A stretch of DNA of 64,000 bases from Streptomyces sp. KMM 9044 (GCF_024701375.2 NZ_CP113910.1:1302001-1366000), one strand, 5' to 3'; positions 25,082-33,997 are shown, numbered from the stretch's first letter. The notes: generated by a model from the letters alone, not told the origin. Numbers and translations: made by a program.

Positions 25082-27481
25082 ATGACCTCTGAGCGATCTG
25101 AGCGACCCGAGCCCTCGGTGCCCACCGCCACGTACCGGCTGCAGGTGCAGCCCGACTTCCCGTTCGCCGCCGCGGCGGCCGCCGTGCCGTATCTGGCCTC
25201 GCTCGGAGTGTCCCATCTGCACCTGTCGCCGGTCCTGGAGGCGGTTTCGGGCTCGCGGCACGGCTACGACGTGACGGACCCCGCGCGCGTGCGCGAGGAA
25301 CTGGGCGGTGAGCAGGCGCTGCGGGACCTGTCGCGCATCGCGCGGGAGCACGGCCTCGGTCTGGTCGTGGACATCGTCCCGAACCACATGGCGATGTCCC
25401 CGCGCCACAACCGGGCCCTGTGGGAGGTACTGCGCGGGGGGCCGTCGTCGCGCCACGCGCGGTGGTTCGACATCGACTGGGAGGCGCAGGGCGGCCGGGT
25501 GCTGCTGCCGGTGCTGGGCGGGCCGCTCGGCTCGGAGCTCGGCCGGCTGAAGGTGGACGGCGACGTGCTGCGCTACCACGACCACACGTTCCCGCTGCGC
25601 GAGGGCACCGCCCGTCTGCCGCTGCCGCAGCTCCTGGACGCCCAGTGGTACCGCCTCGCGTGGTGGCGGCTGGCCCGCACCGAGCTGAACTACCGCCGGT
25701 TCTTCAGCATCTCCGAGCTGATCGGGGTACGGGTGGAGGACCCCGAGGTGTTCGAGGCCACCCACGCCAAGATCCTCCAGCTGCTGCGCGAGGGCGTCGT
25801 CGACGGGCTGCGGGTCGATCACCCGGACGGGCTCGCCGACCCGGACGAGTACCTGCGCCGGCTGCACGCGGCGACCGGGGGCCACTGGACCGTGGTGGAG
25901 AAGATCCTCTCCGACGGCGAACCGCTGCCCGCCTCATGGCCGGTCGCGGGCACCACCGGTTACGACGCCCTGCGGCATGTGGACGGCCTGTTCACGGACC
26001 CGGCCGGGACCGGGGAACTGCTCCGCCACTACCGGCGCTTCGCGGCGCCGCAGCCGGACCGGGGCGGCGCGTGGGAGGCGACGGTGCGCCGGGCCGGGTA
26101 CAAGGTGCTCACGCACGAGCTGGCGGCCGAGGTCGACCGGCTGACCCGGGTCGCCCACCGCGTGTGCGCGACCTCGCCCGAGCCCGCGCTGCGCGACCGC
26201 GCGCCCTGGGCCCTGCGCACCGCGCTCGAGGAACTCCTGGTCCGGCTCGAGGTGTACCGGCCCTACACGTCCGTGGACCCGACCGGCGTGGTCACCGAGG
26301 AGTCCGCGGCCGGCGCCCGGCGCGCCTTCACCGTCCCCGAGGAGGCCGGGGCGGTGGACGCCGTACGGGATCTGGTGCTCGGACGGTACGGCGACGGGCC
26401 GCAGCAGGTGGAGTTCCGTACGCGGTTCGCGCAGACCGCGTCGGCGCTGCGCGCCAAGTCGGTGGAGGACACGGCGTTCTACCGCTACGTGCCGCTGCTG
26501 TCGGCGACGGAGGTGGGCCACGCCCCCGGCTCTCCGGCGCTGTCCCCGGAACGGTTCCACGCGTACTGCGCGCGCGTGCAGCGCGACTGGCCCGCGACCG
26601 GCACCGTCGTCTCCACGCACGACACCAAGCGCAGCGCCGATGTGCGGGCAGCGCTCCATGTGCTCACCGAGTGCCCGGGCCGCTGGGCGGACGTCCTGGC
26701 GGAGGTGACCCACGTCGGCGAGGACGTACCGGACCCGCAGCTGGCCTGGGCGGCCTGGCAGACGGTGTTCGGACTGGGCCCGGCGGACCCGGAGCGGGTG
26801 GCGGGTGCGCTGCTCAAGCATGTGCGCGAGGCAGACCTGCACACGAACTGGACAGAGCAGGAACCGGTGTACGAGGAGGCGGTGGCCCGGTTCGTGGCGA
26901 CGGGGCCGTGCGGGGTCACGGGCGAACGGGTCGCGCAGTTCCGGGCCTCGCTGGAGTCGTACATCCGCGCGAACGTGCTGGGCGCCGCCCTGGTCCATCT
27001 GACGATGCCGGGTGTGCCCGACGTCTACCAGGGCACCGAGTCCGAGTACCGGGCCCTGGTGGACCCGGACAACCGGCGCGCGGTGGACTTCCCGGCCTGG
27101 GCGGCGGACGGTGACGGCGAGGACGCGGTCGGCGGTGACAAGGCGGCGGTGACGCGGGCCGCGTTGCGGTTGCGTGCGCGGCGGCCCGGGGTGTTCGGCG
27201 GCACGGCGTCGTACGAACCGCTGACCGCCGAGGGGCCGGGGGCCGCGCACTGCGTGGCGTTCGTGCGGTCCGGCGCGGTGCTGACCGCCGTGACCCGGCT
27301 GTCGCTGCGGCTGGCGGAGGCGGGCGGCTGGCGGGAGACCCGGCTGGCACTGCCGTCGGGCCGCTGGACCGACGTACTGGTGCCCGGACGGGAGTTCACG
27401 GGAGGCGTGCACGTGGCGGAGCTGTTCGAGCGGTCACCGGTGGCCCTGCTGGAGCGCGCCGGGGACGCGGACGGGGCGTAG
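25082..27481 (+). CDS. treY: maltooligosyl trehalose synthase
   Basis: The product is 799 residues and isomerises the reducing-end alpha-1,4 bond of maltodextrins into alpha-1,1, making maltooligosyltrehalose. The GH13_26 signature opens the protein: VPTATYRLQVQPDFPFAAAA, then LHLSPVLEAVSGSRHGYDVT and GLVVDIVPNHMAMSPRHN. VVDGLRVDHPDGLADPDEYL carries the nucleophile Asp and TVVEKILSDGEPLPASWPVA the acid/base Glu; TVVSTHDTKRSADVRAALHV is the third catalytic segment. It follows glgX; treZ lies 4.7 kb on, separated by unrelated genes. The stop TAG at 27479 is followed by GGCCCTGTCGTCGG, similar to the palindromic element ends. Confidence 0.95.
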   Translation: MTSERSERPEPSVPTATYRLQVQPDFPFAAAAAAVPYLASLGVSHLHLSPVLEAVSGSRHGYDVTDPARVREELGGEQALRDLSRIAREHGLGLVVDIVPNHMAMSPRHNRALWEVLRGGPSSRHARWFDIDWEAQGGRVLLPVLGGPLGSELGRLKVDGDVLRYHDHTFPLREGTARLPLPQLLDAQWYRLAWWRLARTELNYRRFFSISELIGVRVEDPEVFEATHAKILQLLREGVVDGLRVDHPDGLADPDEYLRRLHAATGGHWTVVEKILSDGEPLPASWPVAGTTGYDALRHVDGLFTDPAGTGELLRHYRRFAAPQPDRGGAWEATVRRAGYKVLTHELAAEVDRLTRVAHRVCATSPEPALRDRAPWALRTALEELLVRLEVYRPYTSVDPTGVVTEESAAGARRAFTVPEEAGAVDAVRDLVLGRYGDGPQQVEFRTRFAQTASALRAKSVEDTAFYRYVPLLSATEVGHAPGSPALSPERFHAYCARVQRDWPATGTVVSTHDTKRSADVRAALHVLTECPGRWADVLAEVTHVGEDVPDPQLAWAAWQTVFGLGPADPERVAGALLKHVREADLHTNWTEQEPVYEEAVARFVATGPCGVTGERVAQFRASLESYIRANVLGAALVHLTMPGVPDVYQGTESEYRALVDPDNRRAVDFPAWAADGDGEDAVGGDKAAVTRAALRLRARRPGVFGGTASYEPLTAEGPGAAHCVAFVRSGAVLTAVTRLSLRLAEAGGWRETRLALPSGRWTDVLVPGREFTGGVHVAELFERSPVALLERAGDADGA

Positions 27482-27805
27482 GCCCTGTCGTCGGGCCCGC
27501 GTCGTCCGACCGGAGGACGGACCTCACGGTGTCGTGCGGGGTCCGGTGCGGCAGGTGGGGATTCCGGCCGAGCCGGGAGAGCCCGCACGGCGTCACCGGG
27601 AACAAGCCGGGCGCAAGCGGGGCACAGGGGGGTTCGGCGGCCGGGCGTGGAGCGCCCGGCAGGGTCGTCCGGGTGCTCCACCAGCGGCGGAGGTGCCGGT
27701 CATGCGCGCCGCATACGTCCCCTGGAGCCTTCCCGTCGCGCCCTTGACACCGGTCCGTGGCCGTGGGGTACTGCGGTGTGTGACGACGGCTGGTTGACGG
27801 GGGGG
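27482..27805 (+). other. 324-bp region after treY
   Basis: No gene supported. It starts with GGCCCTGTCGTCGGGCCC, similar to the end of the palindromic elements but without a visible partner. It ends with a possible vegetative promoter (27744-27773) for the carboxypeptidase pseudogene. Confidence 0.4.
27744..27773 (+). promoter_or_regulatory. possible sigma-70-like promoter
   Basis: TTGACA at 27744-27749 is a consensus -35 box. GTACTG at 27768-27773 is a poor -10 at 18-bp spacing. It lies 33 bp before the GTG start of the damaged M14 gene. Confidence 0.35.
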
Positions 27806-29199
27806 GTGGGTCTCCTGCCGGAGCTTCACTACCTGACGGTGGCCGAACTCGTGGCCGCCGCACGCGCGCTGACGGCCCGGCCTGTGCGTCCTGCGCCAGG
27901 TGGGACTCTCCCGCGCGGAGCGACCGCTGCACCTGTTGTCGGTGGGGCACGCCCGGCGGGCCGTCCTGGTGGTCGCGGGCGCCCATGCCAACGAGCCGGC
28001 CGGCGGGGCCACGCTGCTCACGCCGGCCCGGCGGGCCGTGGCGGAGCGGGAGCTGCGGGACGGCACGTCCTGGCACGTCCTGCTGTGCGCGGACCCCGGC
28101 GCGGCAAGCCGCCATACGGCGACGAAACCGGACAGCCTGTACGACTACCACCTGGGTTTCTTCCGCCCCGTCGGCCGGGAACAGCCGGAGTGGGCCCCGT
28201 CGGTCCTCCCTCCCGACCGGCTGCCGCCCGGGACCCTGGCCCTGGCCGGGGTCATCGACAAGCTGCGTCCCTACCCTCCAGGTATCGCTGCACGGGACCG
28301 ATCTGGGCGGCAGCTGGGTCCAGCTGACGCGGGACGTGCCGGGGCTCGCCGAGCCATTCGCGAAGTCCGCTGCGGAACTGCACATCCCGGTGGAGACGGG
28401 CGCCTCGGACGCGGCGGGCTGGCCGGCGTCCGGCCCCGGAGTACGGGTGATGCCCACGGCGGGGGCCGGTCCGGCGTATCCGAGCCTGTCGGACGACGCG
28501 CGGCACAGCACCTGGTACCACGCTCACCGGTACGGCGGTCTGACGGCGGTCGTCGAGGTCCCGATGCGGGCCGGTGCCCGGGGGGACGATCCGGAGCCGC
28601 ATCCGGCTCCGGCCGGGACGCTGCGGCATATCGCGGCCCGGCTCCTGCGGGACGCGGGCGAGGTGCGACAGGTGCTGAAGGAGGACCGGCCCGGGGCCGT
28701 GGAGGGCGCCGGCACCGCCGGCGGTCCGCTGCTGCGGGCGGCCACCTGGGGGCTGGAGCTGGTCCCGGGGCTGGCCGCGGACCTGGTCCGCATCCCGCTG
28801 CCCGACGACACCAGGACGTACGTGGCCAGCGTGGACGCGTTCACGCGCCGGGTGCCACTGCGGGCGGCGGCGATGCTGCTGCTGCGGAAGCTGCGGAAGC
28901 TGCGGAAGCTGCGGAAGCTGCGGAAGCTGCGGAAGCTGCGGAAGCTGCGGAAGCTGCGGAAGCTGCGGAAGCTGCGGAAGCTGCGGGAAACCGACGCGCA
29001 CGCGGCGGTGCGGCTCGAGCGCCCGGTCGCCCTGTGGAGCGACGCGTTCGCCGTGCGTTTCCGGGCCCGCTGGGTGCCCGTGGCGCACCAGGTGGAGCAT
29101 CAGGTCCGCACGGTCGTGGCGGCGGCGCTGCACGCCCGCGCGGGTGCGGGAGCAGGACCGGGCTGGCCCCGCCCCCTCCCGGAACTCTCGTGGGGCTAG
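27806..29199 (+). pseudogene. M14-type zinc carboxypeptidase, frameshifted, with LRK repeat
   Basis: From GTG 27806 the frame reads VGLLPELHYLTVAELVAAAR. Near 27880 the homologous sequence moves to another frame (LCVLRQVGLSRAERPLHLLS, then VVAGAHANEPAGGATLL with the H..E zinc motif). At 28271-28274 an extra C in TACCCTCCAG shifts it again, and the third part (VSLHGTDLGGSWVQLTRDVP with the third zinc His, then AVVEVPMRAG with the catalytic-type Glu) runs to TAG 29197. Two lesions in one gene argue for a pseudogene. The C-terminal third holds an 11-copy LRK repeat (28882-28980). A second, related M14 gene lies at 29845-31095 on the other strand. Confidence 0.75.
28882..28986 (+). repeat. 9-bp tandem repeat (CTGCGGAAG) x 11 plus partial copy
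   Basis: Eleven perfect copies run from 28882 to 28980, then a partial CTGCGG. In the carboxypeptidase frame each copy encodes Leu-Arg-Lys. The perfect identity of all copies points to recent expansion by replication slippage. Confidence 0.95.
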
Positions 29200-29375
29200 G
29201 TCCTGTCTGGAGTTTCCCGTCGTCGCCCGAGGGGCGGCCCTGCGGCGTCTGGTGCGGTGCCTCGGTGTGCGGCCGGACCGCCCTCGTACCGGACGTACCC
29301 GGGTGATGCGGCCGTGCGGCGAGGTGCCGTGCCGGACGCCGCACGGCAGACGGGAAACTCCAGACAGGGCCTAGG
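29196..29375. repeat. palindromic element with CTAG ends between two convergent stop codons
   Basis: The left end is CTAGGTCCTGTCTGGAGTTT (from 29196), continuing CCCGTC. The right end (29349-29374) is its inverse with one mismatch over about 26 bases. Inner arms also pair (TGCGGCGTCTGGTGCGGTGC against the inverse of GTGCCGTGCCGGACGCCGCA). The left CTAG contains the TAG stop of the plus-strand carboxypeptidase pseudogene and the right CTAG the stop of the minus-strand subtilisin inhibitor. It may act as a two-way terminator. It encodes nothing. Confidence 0.75.
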
Positions 29376-29802
29376 GCCCGTCCAGAGCGAACACGGAGCC
29401 GGTCCGGGCCTCCATCACGCACCGGTTCGGGAAGGTCTCCGTGTACTCGACCGGCTGTCCTCGCCACTGCCCGCGCACATGGGCGGTCACCGGGGCGTAG
29501 ACCATCGGGCAGTAGGTGTCCCGGGCCGGAATGCCGGTGATGCGCCCGTCCGCCGCGGCGAGTTCCTCGCAGGCCTCGGCTGCGCGCGGGTGCCCCTGGG
29601 GCGGGTCACAGAGGAGCAGGCTGCCGGACGTCGTGCCGGTCCGGGTCTCGCCCTGGTCCACACCGAGGAGAAGCCACTGGTCGGAGTCGGCTGCGCCTTG
29701 GGGGTCCGGAGCCGCCTGCGCGGGGGCGGGGACGAGGAAGGCGAGGAGGGCGGTCGCCGCCAGCAGCGCGCTCCGTACCGCTTTGGGTGAGGTGTACGTC
29801 AT
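29371..29802 (-). CDS. secreted subtilisin inhibitor-like (SSI) protease inhibitor
   Basis: The product is 143 residues. A Sec signal peptide ([19 protein letters not shown]) is cleaved near residue 30, leaving a 113-residue protein, exactly SSI size. Four cysteines (C65, C78, C98, C128) match the two SSI disulfides. The reactive-site loop is [14 protein letters not shown], with P1 Met100 and P1' Val101 as in the original Streptomyces subtilisin inhibitor. The C-terminal [15 protein letters not shown] is standard. It should block subtilisin-like proteases outside the cell. It lies between two related carboxypeptidase genes, and its stop codon is part of a palindromic element. Confidence 0.95.
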   Translation of the reverse strand: MTYTSPKAVRSALLAATALLAFLVPAPAQAAPDPQGAADSDQWLLLGVDQGETRTGTTSGSLLLCDPPQGHPRAAEACEELAAADGRITGIPARDTYCPMVYAPVTAHVRGQWRGQPVEYTETFPNRCVMEARTGSVFALDGP

Positions 29803-29844
29803 TCCAGATGCATCGGCACGGCGCTGCCAGAACCCCAGCCCGGC

Positions 29845-31095
29845 TCACCCGAACGGGAGGGGGTGCCGCGGGTGCCGTACCGCCAGTTCGAACGCGGCGA
29901 CCACGACGCGCGCCTGGTACTCGACCTGACGTGCGACTGGGATCCAGCGTGTCGCGCAGGTGTCGCGGTAGTCGGTGCACCGCGCGTCGATGAGCCGGTC
30001 CAGCTCCGGCAGCACCCCGGCCGGGTCGTGGCCGGTGGCGACCAGCTGGTGCAGCAGCCCCGCGGTGCGCAGCGCCAGCCTGCGGCCCGTGATGGCGAGC
30101 GCGGTCAGCCGGGCGGTGTTCACGGGTGGAAGCGGGCGGACGCCGCCCTCGCCGTCACCCGTGCCCGTGTCGGGGTCCCAGGCGTCGGCCAGTCCGGGGC
30201 AGACCAGCAAATAGTCGCCGCCCGGGGCGAGCAGTCGGGCCGCGTCGGGGACGGCGGCCAGATGCGGCCCGATCCGGGCCAGCAGGCCGCGCAGGAACAG
30301 GGTGTCCTGGCGCAGGGTGCGGTTGACGGAGCGCAGCGCGCCCTCCGCGTCGGCGGGGAAGGAGGTGCCGGCGACGGCCCGCACACCCCACATGGGTGCC
30401 TCGACGACCGCGGCGACGGTGCCGTGGCCGTGGCCGTGGCCGTGGCCGTGGCCGTGCGGATGGAACCACGTCGACTCGACGGCGGCCATCGGTGATGGCG
30501 GCGGCCAGGCCACCCCGGCGCGGCGGCGGGATGCGGTATACGGCGGGGTCCAGGTCGGGCCAGTGCAGGGCGGCCAGGCGCCGAGTTCACGCGGGACGCC
30601 GGGGCGGGCCTCGATACCGGCGACGCGGCGGCCGAGGCCGGGCAGGTCGCGGGTGAGTTCGACGAAGCCGCCGCCGCCGACGCCGTGCAGGGAGCAGTGG
30701 AGGAAGGGCCGCAGTTCGTCCTGAAGAGCGAGCAGGGTGCGGGGCTCGGGCAGTGCGGCGGCGGGCGCACCGCCGGGCAGCCATTCGGGCTGCTCCAGGA
30801 AGCCGGGCCGGAAGAAGTTCCGGAAGTAGTGGCCCAGGGCGTAGGGGCCGGTCGGCCAGCGCTCGTTGTGGCGCAGGCCGTCGGGGTCGAGGCAGAACAG
30901 CAGGTTCCAGGTGGCGTCGGCGCCCTCGGTGAGGCGGGGGTCGGCCAGGGCACGCTCGGCCAGCCGCAGCACGGTGGCACCGCCCGCCGGTTCGTTGGCG
31001 TGCGGTCCGGCGACGACGAGGACCTGCCGGCTGCCGTGGCCGATGCGCAGGAGCAGCAGGGGCGCGCCCGCGCGGGAGGTTCCGATACGGCGCAA
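29845..31095 (-). CDS. M14-type zinc carboxypeptidase, probably damaged
   Basis: The continuous frame gives 416 residues from TTG 31095, but homology seems to begin upstream (PSLLRSPTVDEPGARAAALA, from about 31187) with no normal start codon in that frame. The zinc motif VVAGPHANEPAGGATVL, the third ligand in HCSLHGVGGGGFVELTRDLP and the catalytic-type Glu in VAAVVEAPMWGV are present. Between 30590 and 30478 the in-frame peptide looks foreign (ARPGVPRELGAW then PPCTGPTWTPPY), while another frame gives a family-like LAALHWPDLDPAVYRIPPPR. So two compensating shifts appear to have scrambled about 35 residues. Six HG repeats (30421-30456) follow the HPHG motif. Activity is doubtful. Confidence 0.6.
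   Translation of the reverse strand: MRRIGTSRAGAPLLLLRIGHGSRQVLVVAGPHANEPAGGATVLRLAERALADPRLTEGADATWNLLFCLDPDGLRHNERWPTGPYALGHYFRNFFRPGFLEQPEWLPGGAPAAALPEPRTLLALQDELRPFLHCSLHGVGGGGFVELTRDLPGLGRRVAGIEARPGVPRELGAWPPCTGPTWTPPYTASRRRAGVAWPPPSPMAAVESTWFHPHGHGHGHGHGHGTVAAVVEAPMWGVRAVAGTSFPADAEGALRSVNRTLRQDTLFLRGLLARIGPHLAAVPDAARLLAPGGDYLLVCPGLADAWDPDTGTGDGEGGVRPLPPVNTARLTALAITGRRLALRTAGLLHQLVATGHDPAGVLPELDRLIDARCTDYRDTCATRWIPVARQVEYQARVVVAAFELAVRHPRHPLPFG
30421..30456. repeat. 6-bp tandem repeat (GCCGTG) x 6
   Basis: Six perfect copies lie within the minus-strand carboxypeptidase gene, where they encode (His-Gly)6 after FHP. Like the LRK array in the sister gene, it points to slippage. Confidence 0.9.
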
Positions 31096-31474
31096 CTGTG
31101 CGTTCCGGGGACTGCCGGCGGCCAGGGCGGCGGCCCGCGCGCCCGGTTCGTCGACGGTCGGGGAGCGCAGGAGGGACGGCAGGGCACACCTCCACGAAGT
31201 GACGCCGTCGGTCCGCCGACTCGCCCTTCACCGGGCGCGCCGGGGTACCCACGGTGAATCACGACGGCGAGGGGTGCGTCAACACCGCGGACCCTGTTGC
31301 TCCATTGCGGAGAGGGACGCCGGCCTGTCGGCGGGGCGCAGGGAACGGATCTCGCGAGGAGACGGTCCGGCCCGGCCGGCCCCTCTGGGATGCGGTGCGT
31401 GACCATCCCCCCGAATTGAGCAGCAGAGTCACGGCGGAGAGCAAAGGGAGGTCGATGATTTTCCGGACAGTCGG
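31096..31474. other. 379-bp region between M14 gene and DUF1707-FHA gene
   Basis: The part up to about 31187 probably encoded the original N-terminus of the M14 gene (minus). GTGGAGGT at 31189-31196 (minus) is a possible ribosome-binding site. The rest shows no gene, hairpin or repeat that I can support. Confidence 0.35.
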
Positions 31475-32026
31475 TCAGTTCGCCGCGAGCCGGTACGTCA
31501 TCCGTCCGAAGCCGATCTGGTCGCCCTCCCGGACAACCGCCGCACCGACCACCCGACGCCCGTTCACCGTCGTGCCGTTGGTGGAACCGAGGTCCCGCAG
31601 CACCCACAGGCCGCCCTGCCGGCGGAGTTCGGCATGTATGCGGGAGACCGTCTCGTGGTGGAGCCGCAGGCCGTTGGCGGGGCCGCGCCCTATGCACAAG
31701 GAGTGGGCGGTCGCCGGATGGGGCAGCAGCAGCTTCGGCAGCCGCTCGGCCCGCCACGCCCCGCGCAGCCGTACCGTGAACCCGGAGACCGCCTCCACGG
31801 AGCCGAACACCAGGCGTGAGAAGCGGCCCTCGGTGGGCAGGTCGGCGGTGAGCGGGACGAGTTCGTCGGGGCACCGGGCCGCGAGCGCGAGCTCCATGCG
31901 CCGGACGAACGTGTCATGGGACAACCGCCCCACGGCGACGCCGTTCCGCAGCACCTTCAGCGCCTTGTCGCGCTCCGTGTCGGAGAGCCGCGCGGGGTAC
32001 GTGTTGAACTCGAATGACGACGTCAC
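31475..32026 (-). CDS. DUF1707 and FHA domain-containing protein
   Basis: The product is 183 residues from GTG 32026 (VTSSFEFNTYPARLSDTERD). The N-terminal DUF1707 segment reads ARLSDTERDKALKVLRNGVA, then VGRLSHDTFVRRMELALAAR and ELVPLTADLP. The C-terminal FHA domain (about residues 95-180) has the phosphothreonine-binding signature: SLCIGRGPANGLRLHHETVS, RIHAELRRQGGLWVLRDLGS and TNGTTVNGRRV, with GR, S-x-x-H and NG all present. It would bind a phosphorylated partner, pointing to Ser/Thr kinase signalling; no kinase gene is nearby. It is divergent from treZ. Confidence 0.9.
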   Translation of the reverse strand: MTSSFEFNTYPARLSDTERDKALKVLRNGVAVGRLSHDTFVRRMELALAARCPDELVPLTADLPTEGRFSRLVFGSVEAVSGFTVRLRGAWRAERLPKLLLPHPATAHSLCIGRGPANGLRLHHETVSRIHAELRRQGGLWVLRDLGSTNGTTVNGRRVVGAAVVREGDQIGFGRMTYRLAAN

Positions 32027-32207
32027 ACCGCCGATTGTCGGCCAGCACCGGCCGGACTGTCCAGGAGACGGCACAAGCACCGCACTGCCGCCCCCACTCC
32101 TGCGGCAACGACACCCGCCGCAAAGGGAACATTCACCGGCGGATCGATCTCCGATGTATGACCATGGTCTGGCTACATCACGGTGAGCAGACGAAGGGGA
32201 ACCGTCC

Positions 32208-33953
32208 GTGCAGTTCGAGGTGTGGGCACCGCAGGCCGGCGAGGTGACGCTCCAGTGCGACGGCGTCACGCGCGTGTTGACGCGCGATCCGCAGCGGGAG
32301 GGGTGGTGGTGCGGTGAGGCGGACGCGCGGGACGGCTCCCGGTACGGCTTCGCGCTGGACGGCGGACCGGTCCTGCCCGATCCGCGCTCGCGCCGGCAGC
32401 CGGACGGGCCCGACGGGGAAAGCGCCGTCGTCGACCACGGCACGTTCGCCTGGCGCACGGTCTGGGACGGGCGTCCGCTGCCCGGCGCCGTCCTGTACGA
32501 GCTGCACGTGGGCACGTACACGCGCGAGGGGACGTTCGACGCCGCCGCGAAGCGGCTGGAGCATCTCGCCGGGCTGGGCGTCACCCATGTGGAGCTGATG
32601 CCGGTGTGTCCCTTCCCCGGCCGTCACGGCTGGGGGTACGAGGGGGTCGCGCTGTGGGCGGTGCACGAGCCGTACGGAGGGCCCGAGGCGCTGAAACGGT
32701 TCGTGGACCGGGCGCACGCCCTGGGTCTGGGCGTCGTCCTCGACGTGGTGCACAACCATCTGGGACCGTCCGGGAACCATCTTCCGCGATTCGGCCCGTA
32801 CTTCACCGACACCCACCACACTCCGTGGGGCGCCGCCGTCAACCTGGACGCCCCCGGCTCGGACGAGGTACGGACGTATCTCGTCGGGAGCGCTCTGGCG
32901 TGGCTGCGCGACTACCGGATCGACGGGCTACGCCTGGACGCGGTGCACGCGCTGGCGGACACGCGCGCCCACCACTTCCTGGAGGAGCTGTCGGCGGCCG
33001 TGGACGCCTTGTCGGCCGGCACCGGCCGGCCGCTGTTCCTGATCGCCGAGTCGGACCGGAACGACCCCCGGGACGTCACGCCCCGCGCAGACGGCGGCCA
33101 CGGGCTGCACGCACAGTGGAACGACGACTTCCACCACGCCCTGCACGCCGCGCTGACCGGGGAGTCGCAGGGCTACTACGCCGACTTCGCGCGCGCCCCG
33201 CTCACGGCGCTCGCCAAGACGCTCTCCGGCGGCTTCTTCCACGACGGCACGTACTCCTCCTTCCGCGGCCGGCGGCACGGACAGCCCCTGGACCGTACGC
33301 GGATCGCCGGGCACCGGCTCCTCGGCTACGGCCAGACCCACGACCAGATCGGCAACCGGGCCCGGGGCGACCGGCTGGCCGCGCTGGTCTCCCCCGGCCT
33401 GCTGGCCTGCGCGGCAGCCCTCACACTGACCGCGCCGTTCACGCCGATGCTGTTCATGGGCGAGGAGTGGGCGGCGGGCACGCCCTGGCAGTTCTTCACG
33501 GACCACACCGACGCCGAACTCGCCAAGGCCGTGCGCGACGGCAGGCGGCGGGAGTTCACGGCACACGGCTGGGCCGAGGCGGACGTGCCCGATCCGCAGG
33601 ACCCCGCCACCCGCGACCGCTCCTGCCTGGACTGGTCGGAGCCGCAGCGCGAGCCCCATGGACGCGTGCTGGCCTGGTACCGGCAGCTCGTCGCACTGCG
33701 TCACGCACAGCCGGATCTCACCGACCCCGACCTCGCCGACACCAAGGTGGTCTTCGACGAGGAGCGGCGCTGGCTCGCCTTCCGGCGCGGGGACGTGCTG
33801 GTGGCCGTGAACCTGGCCGGTGAACCGGCCGCGATCCCCCTGGGCGTACCGCACGCGCGCGTACTCGCCGCCTGGGAGCCCGTCGGCGTACCGGGCCCGG
33901 ACGGGGTCCTGCACCTGCCCGGCGAGTCGGCGGTGGTGCTGCAGCAGCAGTGA
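32208..33953 (+). CDS. treZ: malto-oligosyltrehalose trehalohydrolase
   Basis: The product is 581 residues and releases trehalose from the maltooligosyltrehalose made by TreY. GTG 32208 follows AAGGGGAA. An N-terminal CBM48-like domain (MQFEVWAPQAGEVTLQCDG) precedes the GH13 barrel: VHNHLGPSGNHLPRFGPYF, YRIDGLRLDAVHALAD (nucleophile Asp), LFLIAESDRNDPRDVT (acid/base Glu) and LLGYGQTHDQIGNRARGDRL. PMLFMGEEWAAGTPWQFFTD is also typical of TreZ. It completes the glgX-treY-treZ set. A perfect palindrome terminator follows at 33970-33997. Confidence 0.95.
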   Translation: MQFEVWAPQAGEVTLQCDGVTRVLTRDPQREGWWCGEADARDGSRYGFALDGGPVLPDPRSRRQPDGPDGESAVVDHGTFAWRTVWDGRPLPGAVLYELHVGTYTREGTFDAAAKRLEHLAGLGVTHVELMPVCPFPGRHGWGYEGVALWAVHEPYGGPEALKRFVDRAHALGLGVVLDVVHNHLGPSGNHLPRFGPYFTDTHHTPWGAAVNLDAPGSDEVRTYLVGSALAWLRDYRIDGLRLDAVHALADTRAHHFLEELSAAVDALSAGTGRPLFLIAESDRNDPRDVTPRADGGHGLHAQWNDDFHHALHAALTGESQGYYADFARAPLTALAKTLSGGFFHDGTYSSFRGRRHGQPLDRTRIAGHRLLGYGQTHDQIGNRARGDRLAALVSPGLLACAAALTLTAPFTPMLFMGEEWAAGTPWQFFTDHTDAELAKAVRDGRRREFTAHGWAEADVPDPQDPATRDRSCLDWSEPQREPHGRVLAWYRQLVALRHAQPDLTDPDLADTKVVFDEERRWLAFRRGDVLVAVNLAGEPAAIPLGVPHARVLAAWEPVGVPGPDGVLHLPGESAVVLQQQ

Positions 33954-33969
33954 GTGCCCGGTGCGCCGG

Positions 33970-33997
33970 CCCGCGGCACACGGCCGTGTGCCGCGGG
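33970..33997. terminator. perfect 28-bp palindrome, likely two-way terminator
   Basis: CCCGCGGCACACGG (33970-33983) is followed directly by its exact inverse. It lies between the convergent treZ and the phosphotransferase-like gene. Confidence 0.7.

Noticed and set aside
28260..28290. Programmed frameshift in the first M14 gene
   Set aside because: The site (TACCCTCCAG) is not a slippery heptamer, no following pseudoknot is evident and the gene has another lesion upstream.
27900..29306. Frame reading the 9-bp repeat as Ala-Glu-Ala repeats
   Set aside because: Only its first part matches the carboxypeptidase; after about 28270 homology continues in the LRK frame, so the AEA part is not real protein.
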